Shown: positions 1 through 9,002, counted from the stretch's first letter. The stretch: 64,000 nt of DNA from Kalymmatonema hyalinum WJT4-NPBG1 (GCA_019359075.1 JAHHIB010000038.1:1-64000), one strand, 5' to 3'. Program-made: numbers and translations. Notes: generated by a model from the sequence alone, not told the origin.

Positions 1-1
1 G

Positions 2-55
2 CTCCCTGAAGTTGCTACTTCTTGCGCTCAAAAAGACTTATTGAAAGCTGCTTAA
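2..55 (+). CDS. C-terminal end of an unidentified gene (partial)
   Basis: The first bases are open in frame 2 and end at TAA 53-55, giving 17 residues (LPEVATSCAQKDLLKAA). It reads like a normal protein tail, but it is too short to assign and the rest lies before the window. The next 120 bases, up to the convergent DUF1361 gene, show no feature. Confidence 0.3.
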   Translation, partial: LPEVATSCAQKDLLKAA

Positions 56-178
56 TTTTATTGCTTTATTGTTTGATTCAACATCCGGGTGTTTTGCATT
101 TTCTATGCACCCCCTGAACGTTTACCTATTTGTTTACAACCTTACACCCTTATACCTCGTCTCCTATAAGAAGACTGG

Positions 179-847
179 TCATTCAACATTGGGCGTATTT
201 GAGTTAATACGTTTTGAGTTCCTACTTATGTTTTGTCCTTGGGTAACAAAACCCAAAGTGACTCGTTTCATAATCCAATGCAGAGCCACAAGTATGCCAA
301 AGGTAATAGCAATAATCACCAGAGGCTGTTTGCCAAGAATGTCCTCTATACCTCTAGTCAGAACGGCATCTGGTTGAGTCACAAAATCCCAGCTATTAAA
401 ACGTAAGAAACGTCCCCAATAAACACCAACAGCGCAGAGAGCATGGGTAATTAACTCAACCCACAAAATCCATTGGCTCTTACCAATACGATGTAAGTAA
501 TAACCTAAATTAATTAAAGAGATAACGTAAGCTTCAAATCCCGCTAGAATCACTAGTATATACAACGGGATGAGTAGAAGGGTTATTATCCAGACAGACT
601 GAATTGTACGAATATCATCTATCAGGTGAATGATATCAGTCAGCAGGTAAGGCGCATTTGGTAAAAAAGCATAGAAAACTACAAATCCCAACCACCAAAC
701 CCAAGACTGTCCGCGCCTCCTGCGAAACAACCAAACACTTAAAGCCAAAGGTATAAAAGCTAGAAATAAGTTCCAAGTCATCCAACGCATATTGATTTGC
801 AAGACTTGCACGACTCTGGAGATTAATTCAATGAGTTCTGCTTTCAT
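179..847 (-). CDS. DUF1361 family integral membrane protein
   Basis: A 222-residue hydrophobic protein of unknown function. It starts at ATG 847. About six membrane segments are visible. The DUF1361 hallmark NAPYLLTDIIHL lies at about residues 63-74, followed by a long hydrophobic run and conserved W/R pairs (WGRFLRFNSWDF, about residues 144-155). The C-terminus is a short basic tail. Family assignment rests on the NAPY-LTD motif. The reaction, if any, is unknown. Its downstream end faces the partial gene at the window start, so it is probably a single transcription unit. Confidence 0.8.
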   Translation of the reverse strand: MKAELIELISRVVQVLQINMRWMTWNLFLAFIPLALSVWLFRRRRGQSWVWWLGFVVFYAFLPNAPYLLTDIIHLIDDIRTIQSVWIITLLLIPLYILVILAGFEAYVISLINLGYYLHRIGKSQWILWVELITHALCAVGVYWGRFLRFNSWDFVTQPDAVLTRGIEDILGKQPLVIIAITFGILVALHWIMKRVTLGFVTQGQNISRNSKRINSNTPNVE

Positions 848-1157
848 AGCTGCTTCCTTGAAGAGGTGTAAATGATTTTGGTTTCCCTGTATAGTTATAA
901 GCTAGCTGATTGACAGTCAAAACTCCATTGGGCGGTAAAAATTGCTACTAGCCAAATGGTCAATCAAACGCGCTAATTCACTAGTATAGCCAATGTGTAA
1001 ATCAGAGCAGCTTTACCATAGAGACGTTTCTCACCTGGAATGGTGCTCTTGTGCTGGCTGTGATTATAGATTTCATCTTGCCCTCATTAAGTTCCAGAAA
1101 TGATTGTAATGAGTTAATCTACAGTAGCGCCTGAACGCTACTGCAATCCCATTGATG
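848..1157. other. Gene-free stretch with one hairpin
   Basis: About 310 bases lie between the DUF1361 gene and the lipoprotein gene. An inverted repeat at 1122-1143 (CAGTAGCG / CGCTACTG, 6-base loop) sits 15 bases past the lipoprotein stop. It could act as a terminator but lacks a clear U-tract. Nothing else is seen. Confidence 0.4.
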
Positions 1158-1634
1158 TCATTTTGATTGGCTACAGTACTTATTAACCTGAGATGCCAGA
1201 TTATCAGACTGCTTAGCAGCATTTGCCGCTGCTGTCAGAGCCGTATCGATTTCTCCTCTAGCCTTTTGAATTTTTACCCTACCCTCTGATGAGTCTTGTG
1301 CGTTCTTAGCTGAACCAAGAGCCTTGCCTGCCTTGGCAATCGATTGACTGAAAGTCTCAAATACCTGCACAAAACGGCTCTGAAATTCTTGAAGCTTGGG
1401 GTCTTTTAACTTCAGATCCTTGATTTGTTTGGTAACAGCTTCCAAATCCTTGGATAGTTGCAAGCTTGTTGTCACCTGCTGCCCTTTATTGTTATCAATC
1501 AGTTCAGTTCCTTTGTTTACGACATCAAACAGTCGCTGACATTGAGAGGCTTTGCTGTCACTGCAAGCAGTAACCAAAAAGGCGATGCTCAAGCTCACAG
1601 GAACAATAACAGTGTATTTACGCAAAATTGACAT
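1158..1634 (-). CDS. Small helical lipoprotein, function unknown
   Basis: I start it at ATG 1634; upstream in-frame TTG 1661 would only prepend nine residues before the signal peptide. The 158-residue product has a lipoprotein signal (hydrophobic core, then lipobox LVTAC, Cys24) followed by an Ala/Lys/Gln-rich helical region with a cysteine near the end (NKYCSQSK). Lipidation and periplasmic or outer-membrane location are inferred from the lipobox. No enzymatic motif is visible. It may form a small helical bundle, as do other cyanobacterial hypothetical lipoproteins of this size. Confidence 0.6.
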   Translation of the reverse strand: MSILRKYTVIVPVSLSIAFLVTACSDSKASQCQRLFDVVNKGTELIDNNKGQQVTTSLQLSKDLEAVTKQIKDLKLKDPKLQEFQSRFVQVFETFSQSIAKAGKALGSAKNAQDSSEGRVKIQKARGEIDTALTAAANAAKQSDNLASQVNKYCSQSK

Positions 1635-1794
1635 TAACACCCAACCATCAATAAAACCCAAACAATAGTAACTAATGATTCAGTAGTTTTTGTTGGTGTT
1701 TCGATAATTCAATTTTTCAGAATTGCTAAGGGTTGCCGATAATCACGACATGGCTCTAGTAGTGTAGCCACTGATAACTCGAAGCTAAATCCTT

Positions 1795-2715
1795 TCAACG
1801 ACTGACTTCGGTAGTACTCCGGGACAGCGCAGGTGTACCCGGTTGCACCCCTGCAACCTTGAGGCGGATGCGGTAGAGACTTGTGGTTGCTGTTATGTAA
1901 AGCGTTTTGTAGTCCGAGTCGCCCCAAGCCAGATTTGTTACCACCTCAGGCACGATAATCTTGCCCAGCCGTTGACCTGTTGGGGAGAAAATCCACACTC
2001 CTTGAGGACCGCTACAGTAGACATTGCCTTGCACATCTACCTTCATACCATCGGGTACGCCGGAGTTGCTAGGTCCTCTCAACTGTGCAAAGACCTGTCC
2101 GTTAGTGAGCGTGCCATCTGAGTTGACTTGGAAGACACGGATGTGTCCTGTTTCAGAATCACTCACATACAGTTTGTTCTCATCGGTTGAAAAGGCTAGC
2201 CCATTGGGGCGCACCAAGTCCTTAGTAAGCAACGTCAAACTTCTATCTGGTGCCAGTCGATAAACGCCATAAAAGCCGAGTTCTTCTTGTTGCTTGCTAA
2301 TGCCGTAGGGGGGGTCAGTGAAGTAAATGCTGCCATCTGACTTGACAACAACGTCGTTGGGACTGTTGAGCCGCTTGCCAAGATAGCGCTCTGCTAAGGT
2401 TATCTTGGTACCGTCTTTAGTGGTACGTACGAGGCGGCGGTCATGCTCAGCAGTAATTAACCGTCCCTGCCGATCCAATGTATTGCCGTTGGCATGTCCC
2501 GCAGGACGACGAAATATCGAAATCTTACCGTTAGGAGTCCATTTGTAGATAGTATCAGCACCGATATCACTAAACACTAGAAAGCCGCGCGGGTTCCAGA
2601 GCGGTCCTTCTGTGAAGTTAAAGCCGCCGGACAGCTTTTCGACCTTGGCGTTGCTGTTCCTGATGGTTTGTAAGCCGCCAAAGCTGTTTGGGCTGCTCTG
2701 CTGCGTGTTTAACAC
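1795..2715 (-). CDS. SMP-30/gluconolactonase family beta-propeller hydrolase
   Basis: A 306-residue six-bladed propeller of the SMP-30/gluconolactonase/LRE family. Expected metal ligands are recognisable: Glu36 in FTEGPLW, Asn120 in LNSPNDVVV, Asn171 in RPNGLAF and Asp222 in VPDGMKVD. Members hydrolyse lactones such as gluconolactone; the substrate here is unknown. The start is GTG 2715; an in-frame stop lies about 30 bases upstream, so little extension is possible. No signal peptide is evident at this start. The C-terminal tail (GVQPGTPALSRSTTEVSR) is extra to the propeller. Confidence 0.85.
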   Translation of the reverse strand: MLNTQQSSPNSFGGLQTIRNSNAKVEKLSGGFNFTEGPLWNPRGFLVFSDIGADTIYKWTPNGKISIFRRPAGHANGNTLDRQGRLITAEHDRRLVRTTKDGTKITLAERYLGKRLNSPNDVVVKSDGSIYFTDPPYGISKQQEELGFYGVYRLAPDRSLTLLTKDLVRPNGLAFSTDENKLYVSDSETGHIRVFQVNSDGTLTNGQVFAQLRGPSNSGVPDGMKVDVQGNVYCSGPQGVWIFSPTGQRLGKIIVPEVVTNLAWGDSDYKTLYITATTSLYRIRLKVAGVQPGTPALSRSTTEVSR

Positions 2716-2792
2716 GGTCAGTAAGAAACTGCATAGCGCAATTTACTATTAATTTAAAAATGCCCCCCCATCGCATTGAATTATTGAGAAAT

Positions 2793-2820
2793 TCCAAGTT
2801 TAATTATATATTTCCTTGGA
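2793..2820. promoter_or_regulatory. Inverted repeat upstream of the MHIPDG-type transporter operon
   Basis: TCCAAG (2793-2798) and CTTGGA (2815-2820) form a symmetric 28-base element in AT-rich DNA about 105 bases before the M-subunit start. It could be an operator for a metal regulator. It does not match a NikR or Fur consensus, so this is only a candidate. Confidence 0.25.
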
Positions 2821-2924
2821 TTGCATAATTTAGCTAAAAATTTCTTTAGATTAGGGATAAAATCGTGTTTCCTTTTATTCCGTACTCAAGCTGGTTACAC
2901 AGGGTCATTCAGCCCCAGTTAGCC

Positions 2925-3602
2925 ATGCACATCCCAGATGGCTTTCTTAACTTACCTGTTATTTTTGTCACCTGGGTAATTGCCATCGCTTTAATTGCAC
3001 TCGCGCTCTCGCGATCGCAGGCAGAATACCAGGAAAAAGCCGTACCCCTGATGGGAGTGTGTGCTGCTTTTATCTTTGCTGCTCAAATGATTAATTTCCC
3101 GATTCCTGGCGGCACTTCCGGGCACCTTTTGGGTGGAACCCTAGCGGGAGCTTTATTAGGTCCGTGGGCTGGCTCTCTGGTGATGGTAGCGGTGTTTATC
3201 GTTCAAGCTGTTTTGTTTCAAGATGGCGGTCTGACGGTATTAGGAGCCAACATCTTTAATATGGGATTGGTTGGCACATTTGCTGGTTATTACTTATACA
3301 AAGCAATCCGGTTTGCCATCGGTCGCAATAAATTGTCAGGAATGGTCATTGGCGCAGCCGTTGCTGCCTGGACAAGTGTAATGGTTGGCTCACTTTTGTG
3401 TGCGATCCAACTGGCAATATCTGGAACAGTTCTGTTAACGGTGGCGTTGGCGGCAATGGCAACTTGGCACGTAATTATCGGTATTGGTGAGGCAGTGATT
3501 ACCGTAATAGCACTGACGTTTATTTGGCGGACTCGCCCGGATATGTTCTACGATCCGCCGCGCAAGGCTGTTGCCTCTCGTCCTCTCTCTCGGCATCAAT
3601 AG
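2925..3602 (+). CDS. ECF transporter M component, probable nickel type (NikM/CbiM)
   Basis: Substrate-binding S-like component of an energy-coupling factor transporter for Ni2+ or Co2+. I choose ATG 2925 (225 residues) over GTG 2865 because the family needs an exposed N-terminal Met-His for metal binding, and 2925 gives exactly MHIPDGFLNLP. About six to seven membrane segments follow. The FPIPGGTSGHLLGG segment carries the second conserved metal-site histidine. From family knowledge, MHIPDG is typical of nickel-type M proteins, whereas the paralogue at 7816-8595 has MHIMEG. The gene heads an operon with a PDGLE protein, CbiQ and CbiO. Nickel is an inference from the signature only. Confidence 0.85.
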   Translation: MHIPDGFLNLPVIFVTWVIAIALIALALSRSQAEYQEKAVPLMGVCAAFIFAAQMINFPIPGGTSGHLLGGTLAGALLGPWAGSLVMVAVFIVQAVLFQDGGLTVLGANIFNMGLVGTFAGYYLYKAIRFAIGRNKLSGMVIGAAVAAWTSVMVGSLLCAIQLAISGTVLLTVALAAMATWHVIIGIGEAVITVIALTFIWRTRPDMFYDPPRKAVASRPLSRHQ

Positions 3603-3613
3603 GGATAATGCAT

Positions 3614-3988
3614 ATGAGTAATAATCTCTCGCGATCGCGCAATCGTGCTTTTGTCATAGCTGGCTTGGGTGTTGCCCTGCTTATTGCAGTTTTCCTGTCT
3701 CCTTTTGCCAGCAAAGACCCTGATGGCTTGGATAGAGTCTCGCAGGATCTTAAATTTGAAGATAAAGCCGCTGAAGATGCACCAGCGAAAAAGCTACCGT
3801 TCTACGCTGTGTTTGAGGAATACGCCCTCAGAGGTGTACCGGAAGCAGTAGCCACTCCTATAGCTGGGTTAGTCGGAACTTTAGCAGTTTTTGGCTTGGC
3901 TTGGGGAATTGGCAAACTGGTTGTGCGTGGTTCGGGTTCATCTCACCCTGAGTTAGATGAATCGCAGTACACTGATGATTCACAATAA
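3614..3988 (+). CDS. PDGLE-domain protein, NikN/CbiN-like transporter component
   Basis: A 124-residue protein with an N-terminal membrane segment (about residues 9-24), a PDGL motif (KDPDGLDRVS, about residues 29-38), a second membrane segment near residues 78-100 and an acidic tail. PDGLE proteins accompany or are fused to nickel-type M subunits and take the place of CbiN. ATG 3614 and ATG 3608 (two codons earlier) are both possible; each starts just after the M-subunit stop at 3602. Position between M and Q supports the role. Confidence 0.8.
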   Translation: MSNNLSRSRNRAFVIAGLGVALLIAVFLSPFASKDPDGLDRVSQDLKFEDKAAEDAPAKKLPFYAVFEEYALRGVPEAVATPIAGLVGTLAVFGLAWGIGKLVVRGSGSSHPELDESQYTDDSQ

Positions 3989-4017
3989 ACCACGAAACTC
4001 AATAAAAATTTAACTAG

Positions 4018-4794
4018 ATGCTGCTGCATATTGGGGCGCTAGCTTTTGATGTCGATAGTAAACAGGTCACTCCTTGGCACAAACTCGCCCCCCGTACTCG
4101 GATACTGTGTACATTGCTGCTGGTGTTTGCCATTGCCCTCACACCCAATGGGCATTGGTGGACTTGGGCTATTTATGGCTTGGCTGTGGCAAGCGTTTTA
4201 TTACTCAGTAAAGTCACCCTCACCGTGCTACTGAAACGCTTAGCAGTTGAGTTTGGTTTTGTTGGTGTTGTACTTTTTGGTACTTTGTTTCGCGGAGGTG
4301 GCACGGTTCTTTGGGCTTGGGGTCCGTTGCAGATTACCACAGTGGGGCTAACTGTCTTAGGTAGTGTCACGCTCAAGACGCTGCTGTCGCTGCTGATGTT
4401 GAATTTGCTAACTTTAACAACTTCAGTATCGGCGCTACTCAATGCCTTGATTGAATTGCGAACCCCGCCGCTTTTGGTAGCAATTTTAGCATCAATGTAT
4501 CGCTATATTGGTGTGTTGATGAACGAATTTAACACCATGCGGCGAGCAGCAGCGTCTCGCAATTTGATGAACAGCAACCGTACTATCCGCCTAGTTGTTG
4601 GCAACATGCTCGGAGCGCTGTTTATCCGCACTTACGAGCGAGGTAACCGCGTTCATCAGGCGATGCTGTCACGGGGTTATCAAGGAGTCCCACCGATAGA
4701 AAAAGTACCACAGGGCGGACGGCAAGATGTTATAGCTCTGACTTTGACGGTCATTTTGGCACTACTTGGACAAGCAGTTTACTTAATTAAGTGA
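4018..4794 (+). CDS. ECF transporter transmembrane (T) component CbiQ/NikQ
   Basis: A 258-residue membrane protein of the CbiQ family, the scaffold that couples the ATPases to the M subunit. It begins at ATG 4018. The paired coupling motifs typical of T components are visible as AAASRNLM (about residues 176-183) and MLSRGYQG (about residues 215-222), both with the A/S-R-G pattern that contacts the ATPase grooves. Several hydrophobic helices precede them. It follows the PDGLE gene by 29 bases and precedes cbiO by 12 bases, indicating one operon. Confidence 0.88.
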   Translation: MLLHIGALAFDVDSKQVTPWHKLAPRTRILCTLLLVFAIALTPNGHWWTWAIYGLAVASVLLLSKVTLTVLLKRLAVEFGFVGVVLFGTLFRGGGTVLWAWGPLQITTVGLTVLGSVTLKTLLSLLMLNLLTLTTSVSALLNALIELRTPPLLVAILASMYRYIGVLMNEFNTMRRAAASRNLMNSNRTIRLVVGNMLGALFIRTYERGNRVHQAMLSRGYQGVPPIEKVPQGGRQDVIALTLTVILALLGQAVYLIK

Positions 4795-4806
4795 CAGCAC
4801 TCTTCG

Positions 4807-5613
4807 ATGCATCATAATCCGATAAAAATCAAAAATCTTACTTATACCTACCCTGATGGGACTCTGGCTCTCGAGGGAATTAATTTATCTATCGAAGCTG
4901 GGGAACGAGTCGCATTAATTGGGGCGAATGGTTCAGGAAAATCCACTTTGCAGTTTCACCTCAATGGAATTATTCTGCCTCAGGAAGGAGAGGTGATTAT
5001 TGGCAAATGGTCTGTAACGCCTGAAAATTTCCGAGAAATTCGGAATTTTGTCGGGCTGGTGTTTCAAAATCCAGATAATCAGCTATTTATGCCCACGGTG
5101 TGGGAAGATGTTGCTTTTGGTCCGATGAATTTGGGATTACGAGACAAGGAACTCAAAGAGCAAGTTCTTCAGGCGCTGGCAGCAGTTGATATTGATCCAG
5201 AATGGTATGGGCAACGCAATACTGATAATTTGTCTGGTGGCGAAAAGAAACGTGTTGCGATCGCAGGCGTTTTAGCCATGAACCCGCAGGTTTTGGTATT
5301 AGATGAACCTTCTGCCCAGTTAGATCCCCGTTCGCGTCGCCAGTTAATTGAGTTGTTGCAAACTTTGCCTCTCACTCAAATGATTGCCACTCATGATTTA
5401 GATTTAGCTTTAGAACTTTGTTCGCGCACCATTGTGTTGAGCCAAGGACAAATTGTCTTTGATGGTGAGACTGAACGGGTGATGAATGATTCAGAATTTT
5501 TGCAGGCTCACGCTTTAGAACCTCCTTTGAGCTACAGTCGCCCTTACTGTCTCATTGAACACGCACCCATCAACAAAATAGCTGCGGTCGCACAAGCAAA
5601 ACGCACCATCTAA
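4807..5613 (+). CDS. ECF transporter ATP-binding protein CbiO/NikO
   Basis: ABC ATPase of 268 residues that powers the plus-strand metal transporter. Visible motifs are Walker A GANGSGKST (39-47), Q-loop region FQNPDNQ (86-92), signature LSGGEKK (142-148), Walker B QVLVLDEP (161-168) and H-loop His196 (ATHDLD). The start is ATG 4807. It is the last gene of the plus operon and ends 20 bases from the end of the convergent second cbiO, leaving almost no room for separate terminators. Confidence 0.92.
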   Translation: MHHNPIKIKNLTYTYPDGTLALEGINLSIEAGERVALIGANGSGKSTLQFHLNGIILPQEGEVIIGKWSVTPENFREIRNFVGLVFQNPDNQLFMPTVWEDVAFGPMNLGLRDKELKEQVLQALAAVDIDPEWYGQRNTDNLSGGEKKRVAIAGVLAMNPQVLVLDEPSAQLDPRSRRQLIELLQTLPLTQMIATHDLDLALELCSRTIVLSQGQIVFDGETERVMNDSEFLQAHALEPPLSYSRPYCLIEHAPINKIAAVAQAKRTI

Positions 5614-5633
5614 ACATCCTCAACGACTTTGTC

Positions 5634-6464
5634 TTAAAAGTAGCGAAATAAATTCAATATTCTTTGCCGTAACCGTTCCAAAACAGGTCCCTCTTCAGCG
5701 ACTCCGTCAGCAAATAACATTTCATATATGAGTGGTACTCCTAACTGTAACTCTTCTAAAATGTCGCGTTGAGTAAACACATCCTGTGGCTTTCCCTCCA
5801 AAACAAGTCGTCCTTTATCCATGACAAATATCCAATCTGCCCAGCGGTAAACTAAATCAAGGTCATGACTTGCCATCAAGATTGTTGTCCCAGATGCATG
5901 AATCTTTTTCAGGGTTGCCATGAGGTTACGAGTATGTAACTTATCCAGATAAGCTGTAGGTTCATCTAATAACAGTAGTTCAGGTCGTAGCACCATCACA
6001 TCTGCTATGGAAACTCGCTTTTTTTGTCCCAAACTCAGATGATGAACTGGTCTTTGAGCTAATTCAGTTAAACCAAATTCTACTAAAGCTTGCTCAACTC
6101 GCTGTTGAATTTCTACTTCTGGCAACCCCAAATTACACAACCCGTAAGAAATATCTTCTTCAACAGTAGAAGCTACCAGTTGTTGCTCTGGATCTTGAAA
6201 AATTAACCCAACTTTTTGACGTAACTTCATCAAGGAGTTACGATCATATTTGAGTGAGTTACCTTGCCAATACACGCTGCCTTTATTTGGTTTGTAGAGA
6301 CCATTAGCTAATAAGAATAGTGTGGTTTTTCCACAACCATTTTGACCAATTAATGCACATCTTTTCTGAGCAGGAATCTTTAGTGTTAGACCATTCAGAG
6401 CCGATTGTTGCGTTCCTAAATAAGTATAATGTACCTGCTCAAATTCAAGTAACCATTCCTGCAT
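5634..6464 (-). CDS. cbiO: ECF transporter ATP-binding protein CbiO (second system)
   Basis: A 276-residue ABC ATPase with Walker A GQNGCGKTT (40-48), signature LSLGQKK (143-149; LSLGQ instead of LSGGQ), Walker B ELLLLDEP (162-169) and H-loop His200 (ASHDLD). It is the last gene of the minus-strand operon and its start overlaps the preceding cbiQ by 20 bases. It should energise uptake of cobalt if the MHIMEG-type M subunit is correctly read. Sequence differs clearly from the plus-strand CbiO, so the two operons are paralogues and not a recent duplication. Confidence 0.92.
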   Translation of the reverse strand: MQEWLLEFEQVHYTYLGTQQSALNGLTLKIPAQKRCALIGQNGCGKTTLFLLANGLYKPNKGSVYWQGNSLKYDRNSLMKLRQKVGLIFQDPEQQLVASTVEEDISYGLCNLGLPEVEIQQRVEQALVEFGLTELAQRPVHHLSLGQKKRVSIADVMVLRPELLLLDEPTAYLDKLHTRNLMATLKKIHASGTTILMASHDLDLVYRWADWIFVMDKGRLVLEGKPQDVFTQRDILEELQLGVPLIYEMLFADGVAEEGPVLERLRQRILNLFRYF

Positions 6465-7251
6465 ACTTCCACAATTCTAATCCTATTAATACTGCACAGC
6501 CGACAATTGCTTCTATGGTATGGCGCTTCGATTGATGATAGCGATGAGGATGCCAAACCCGCAATTCTCCACTAAAACCCCGTGCTGCTAAACTTAAGGA
6601 GACTTGACGATAGTTTTCTATGGTTCGCTTTAGTAGTTGTCCAATCAACAGTGCTAAACTTTTCATCCCAGTACTAAAAGTTCGATAGCCTCCACGAGAT
6701 TGTTGGGCAGTCCATAACTCGGCAGTGGTATTTAAAAGGACAAAGATAAAGCGGTACATCAGTAATAAAAGCTCAGTTAAAAGCACTGGAATCCCGATAC
6801 GACGCAATGTTTGTAAAAGTTCGGAAAAGGGGATAGTTAACATCACAAAGTATAGGCAGGATAAAGAGGCGATCGCTCGCGTTAAAATTGTCAATCCCCG
6901 CTCAATACCTTGGTGACTGATGTAAACATAATACGACCCAAAAGTCAATCCTGTAATTGAGTCATGTTGCACAAAATCTAGATGAGATACCTCTATGCCA
7001 TTAATTGCTAAAGCTGGCAAACTCGTTAACCAGAATAGAGTGGCAACGTAGACTAATTTCAAATAAGTCTTAGCAGGAATGCCTGCATAAATAACTGTCC
7101 AAATACTCATCCAAACTGCTATCAAAACTTGAACTTGCGGATGAGCAAAGGCAGTGATTATCAGTAGGGCAGTGGCAAACAGCAATTTCTGCTCTGGCGC
7201 TAACCAACGTAAGCGATTAGTGTAAGCAAGCGTGTCAATCTGAATTTTCAT
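6445..7251 (-). CDS. cbiQ: ECF transporter transmembrane (T) component CbiQ (second system)
   Basis: A CbiQ family membrane protein of 268 residues from ATG 7251; a longer frame from 7293 would overlap cbiN more and adds an unlikely polar segment. T-component motifs are visible as TAQQSRGGY (about residues 179-187) and LAARGFSG (about residues 220-227). The gene overlaps cbiN by 17 bases upstream and cbiO by 20 bases downstream, which suggests translational coupling within cbiMNQO. Confidence 0.88.
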   Translation of the reverse strand: MKIQIDTLAYTNRLRWLAPEQKLLFATALLIITAFAHPQVQVLIAVWMSIWTVIYAGIPAKTYLKLVYVATLFWLTSLPALAINGIEVSHLDFVQHDSITGLTFGSYYVYISHQGIERGLTILTRAIASLSCLYFVMLTIPFSELLQTLRRIGIPVLLTELLLLMYRFIFVLLNTTAELWTAQQSRGGYRTFSTGMKSLALLIGQLLKRTIENYRQVSLSLAARGFSGELRVWHPHRYHQSKRHTIEAIVGCAVLIGLELWKYAGMVT

Positions 7252-7549
7252 TTTGTTTCTTGCTTTGTTCGGAACGCCCCTTGTACAAACCAATCACATA
7301 GCCAATCACACCAGCACCCGCCGCTGCTTGCACACTAAACAATAAGCTTTCAACTTCTCCACTAGGCAACTCAATTAATGGATTAAACCAAGGTTCATAT
7401 TGAGGCTGTATTTTTTTGATTTCCTCTTCAGCTTGACCATCTGCGCCGCCAAATTCTGCACCTTTTCTTAGCATAAGGGGCGTGACTGTTAATACTACCA
7501 CCGCTAACAGCAACAGCCAGTTATTCCATTTTTGATTTTGCTTATTCAT
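7235..7549 (-). CDS. cbiN: Cobalt ECF transporter small subunit CbiN
   Basis: A 104-residue CbiN with two membrane segments (about residues 11-27 and 70-88) joined by a periplasmic loop carrying the family motifs GGADGQAEEEI and PWFNPLIELPSGE. CbiN works with CbiM in cobalt capture. Presence of a true CbiN, and not a PDGLE protein, supports assigning the minus-strand system to cobalt. It is separated from cbiM by a 266-base spacer filled by a GC-rich repeat. Confidence 0.9.
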   Translation of the reverse strand: MNKQNQKWNNWLLLLAVVVLTVTPLMLRKGAEFGGADGQAEEEIKKIQPQYEPWFNPLIELPSGEVESLLFSVQAAAGAGVIGYVIGLYKGRSEQSKKQNENSD

Positions 7550-7567
7550 TAGTCCCTTGTTATTTGT

Positions 7568-7738
7568 TAGAGACGCGACGCCCTTCGGGTTCGCCAGTTC
7601 CCTACGGCGGGAAACCCGCCTTCAGGACTCGACTCACCAGTCGCCTAGGTCGGGAGAACGCCACTTGCTACAACCGGGGGAACCCCGCCAACGCAGTGGC
7701 TCCCCTCCAAAGGGCGCTGGCTCGCCATGGCGCGTCTG
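7568..7738. repeat. GC-rich cyanobacterial interspersed repeat between cbiM and cbiN
   Basis: Some 170 bases of GC-rich, internally palindromic DNA (CGGCGGGAAACCCGCC; GGGGGAACCCC) in an otherwise AT-rich spacer. The style matches the repeat at 26690-26825 and the short in-frame inserts described below. Open frames across it are artefacts. It splits the cbiM-N-Q-O transcription unit and could affect readthrough. Confidence 0.65.
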
Positions 7739-7815
7739 TACATTTTTTATTAGTTGTTAGTTGCCAAAACATCCCACTAACTACTAACGACTATCTACTA
7801 CCCAATCTCTACCAT

Positions 7816-8595
7816 TTATGAGTTCTTTGGTTTCATTAGGTTTAACATTTCTAATTCTTGACGACCATAGTTAGAAAGCCAATTCCATACCAAGACTGTC
7901 AATAATCCTTCGCTAATTGCCAAGGGTACCTGTGTTACGGCAAAGATTCCCGCGAATTTAATAAATGATGCCATGAAACCACCTGTAGCTGAGGGGAAGG
8001 CAAGAGCCAATTGCACAGAAGTCACAAGATATGTTGTCAAATCTGCAACAGCAGATGCTAGAAATATCGCCAACCTTTGCTTGCCACTTTGCATAACCAA
8101 GCGGTATAACCAGAAGGCAACAAATGGTCCGACAATTGCCATCGAAAATGCATTGGCTCCTAGTGTCGTAAGACCGCCATGGGCGAGCAGTAGTGCCTGA
8201 AATAGCAATACTAAACTACCCAGTACTGACATGGCTAAAGGTCCAAATAACACTGCGCCTAACCCTGTCCCTGTCGGATGGGAACTACTCCCTGTTACTG
8301 AAGGCATTTTCAACGCCGACAGCACAAAGGTAAAGGCTCCTGCCAATGCTAGGAGTAATTTTAGTTCAGGAGTGGCTTGGGTGATGCGAGTGAGCGATCG
8401 CAGTCCCAAAATAAAAAATGGTAATGCTACAACCCACCAAAAAATTGCCCAGCCTGGTGGTAAGAAGCCTTCCATGATGTGCATAGCATAGGCTGGTTTG
8501 GGTAGGCACACAATTAAGTAAAAACTTACCACTGCCATCAAGATTAGACTCACTAACCTTGATTTGCCTTTTGATTTAAGAATAATTTTTGACAC
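7816..8595 (-). CDS. cbiM: Cobalt ECF transporter M component CbiM
   Basis: A 259-residue CbiM. Unlike the plus-strand paralogue it has a cleavable signal peptide ending PAYA, which would expose [10 protein letters not shown], so Met-His is again the mature N-terminus. The segment [16 protein letters not shown] carries the second histidine of the metal site. About seven hydrophobic segments are present. The start is GTG 8595. MHIMEG is the form known for cobalt-type CbiM. I looked for a cobalamin riboswitch upstream and did not find its conserved boxes. Confidence 0.9.
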   Translation of the reverse strand: MSKIILKSKGKSRLVSLILMAVVSFYLIVCLPKPAYAMHIMEGFLPPGWAIFWWVVALPFFILGLRSLTRITQATPELKLLLALAGAFTFVLSALKMPSVTGSSSHPTGTGLGAVLFGPLAMSVLGSLVLLFQALLLAHGGLTTLGANAFSMAIVGPFVAFWLYRLVMQSGKQRLAIFLASAVADLTTYLVTSVQLALAFPSATGGFMASFIKFAGIFAVTQVPLAISEGLLTVLVWNWLSNYGRQELEMLNLMKPKNS

Positions 8596-8864
8596 GATAA
8601 GTACCTACAGATGCATCTAAAGCTTTTAGTTTCAATCGGCGGGCGTTTTGACTCAAGAATAATCTTTACTAGCAAAGGTTCCTGTTTATTTAGTCAAGTA
8701 TGCAGAGGCACTTGGTGCAAGATATGAGCTTGTCCACTATCTCGCCTTTAGAAATATGAATCATACACCTTTTGACATTTTGTTGTTTCAAAAATAATTA
8801 AATCTATGTAACTACCGCAAGCAATAAAGAAAATTAAAATTTTTCACGACACTTTTTAGTGTTG

Positions 8865-9002
8865 TATAGCGTTTCCTAATCTATTGAGGTACAGCTTCAC
8901 CTCACCCCGCTAAAGCTATGCTTTATCTCCCCTCTCCTTGCTAAGGAGAGGGGTTGGGGGTGAGGTTTTGATATGTACTTCATACCCATAGGAACCGCTA
9001 TA
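8865..9002. repeat. MITE-like palindromic element with 14-base terminal inverted repeats
   Basis: Ends read TATAGCGTTTCCTA (8865-8878) and TAGGAACCGCTATA (8989-9002), inverted with one mismatch. The interior folds further: GAGGTAC...CCTCACCCC against GGGGTGAGG, and CCCCTCTCCTT against AAGGAGAGGGG. The 138-base unit has no coding content and looks like a non-autonomous miniature transposable element. It lies upstream of both cbiM and the multicopper oxidase gene. Confidence 0.6.

Noticed and set aside
7557-7821. Overlapping plus-strand frames of 67 and 85 codons between cbiN and cbiM
   Set aside because: They cover a GC-rich palindromic repeat, contain no protein-like features and have no ribosome site.
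8596-8864. Possible cobalamin or nickel/cobalt riboswitch before cbiM
   Set aside because: I checked the minus strand for the B12 box and other conserved boxes and found none; a covariance-model search would be decisive.
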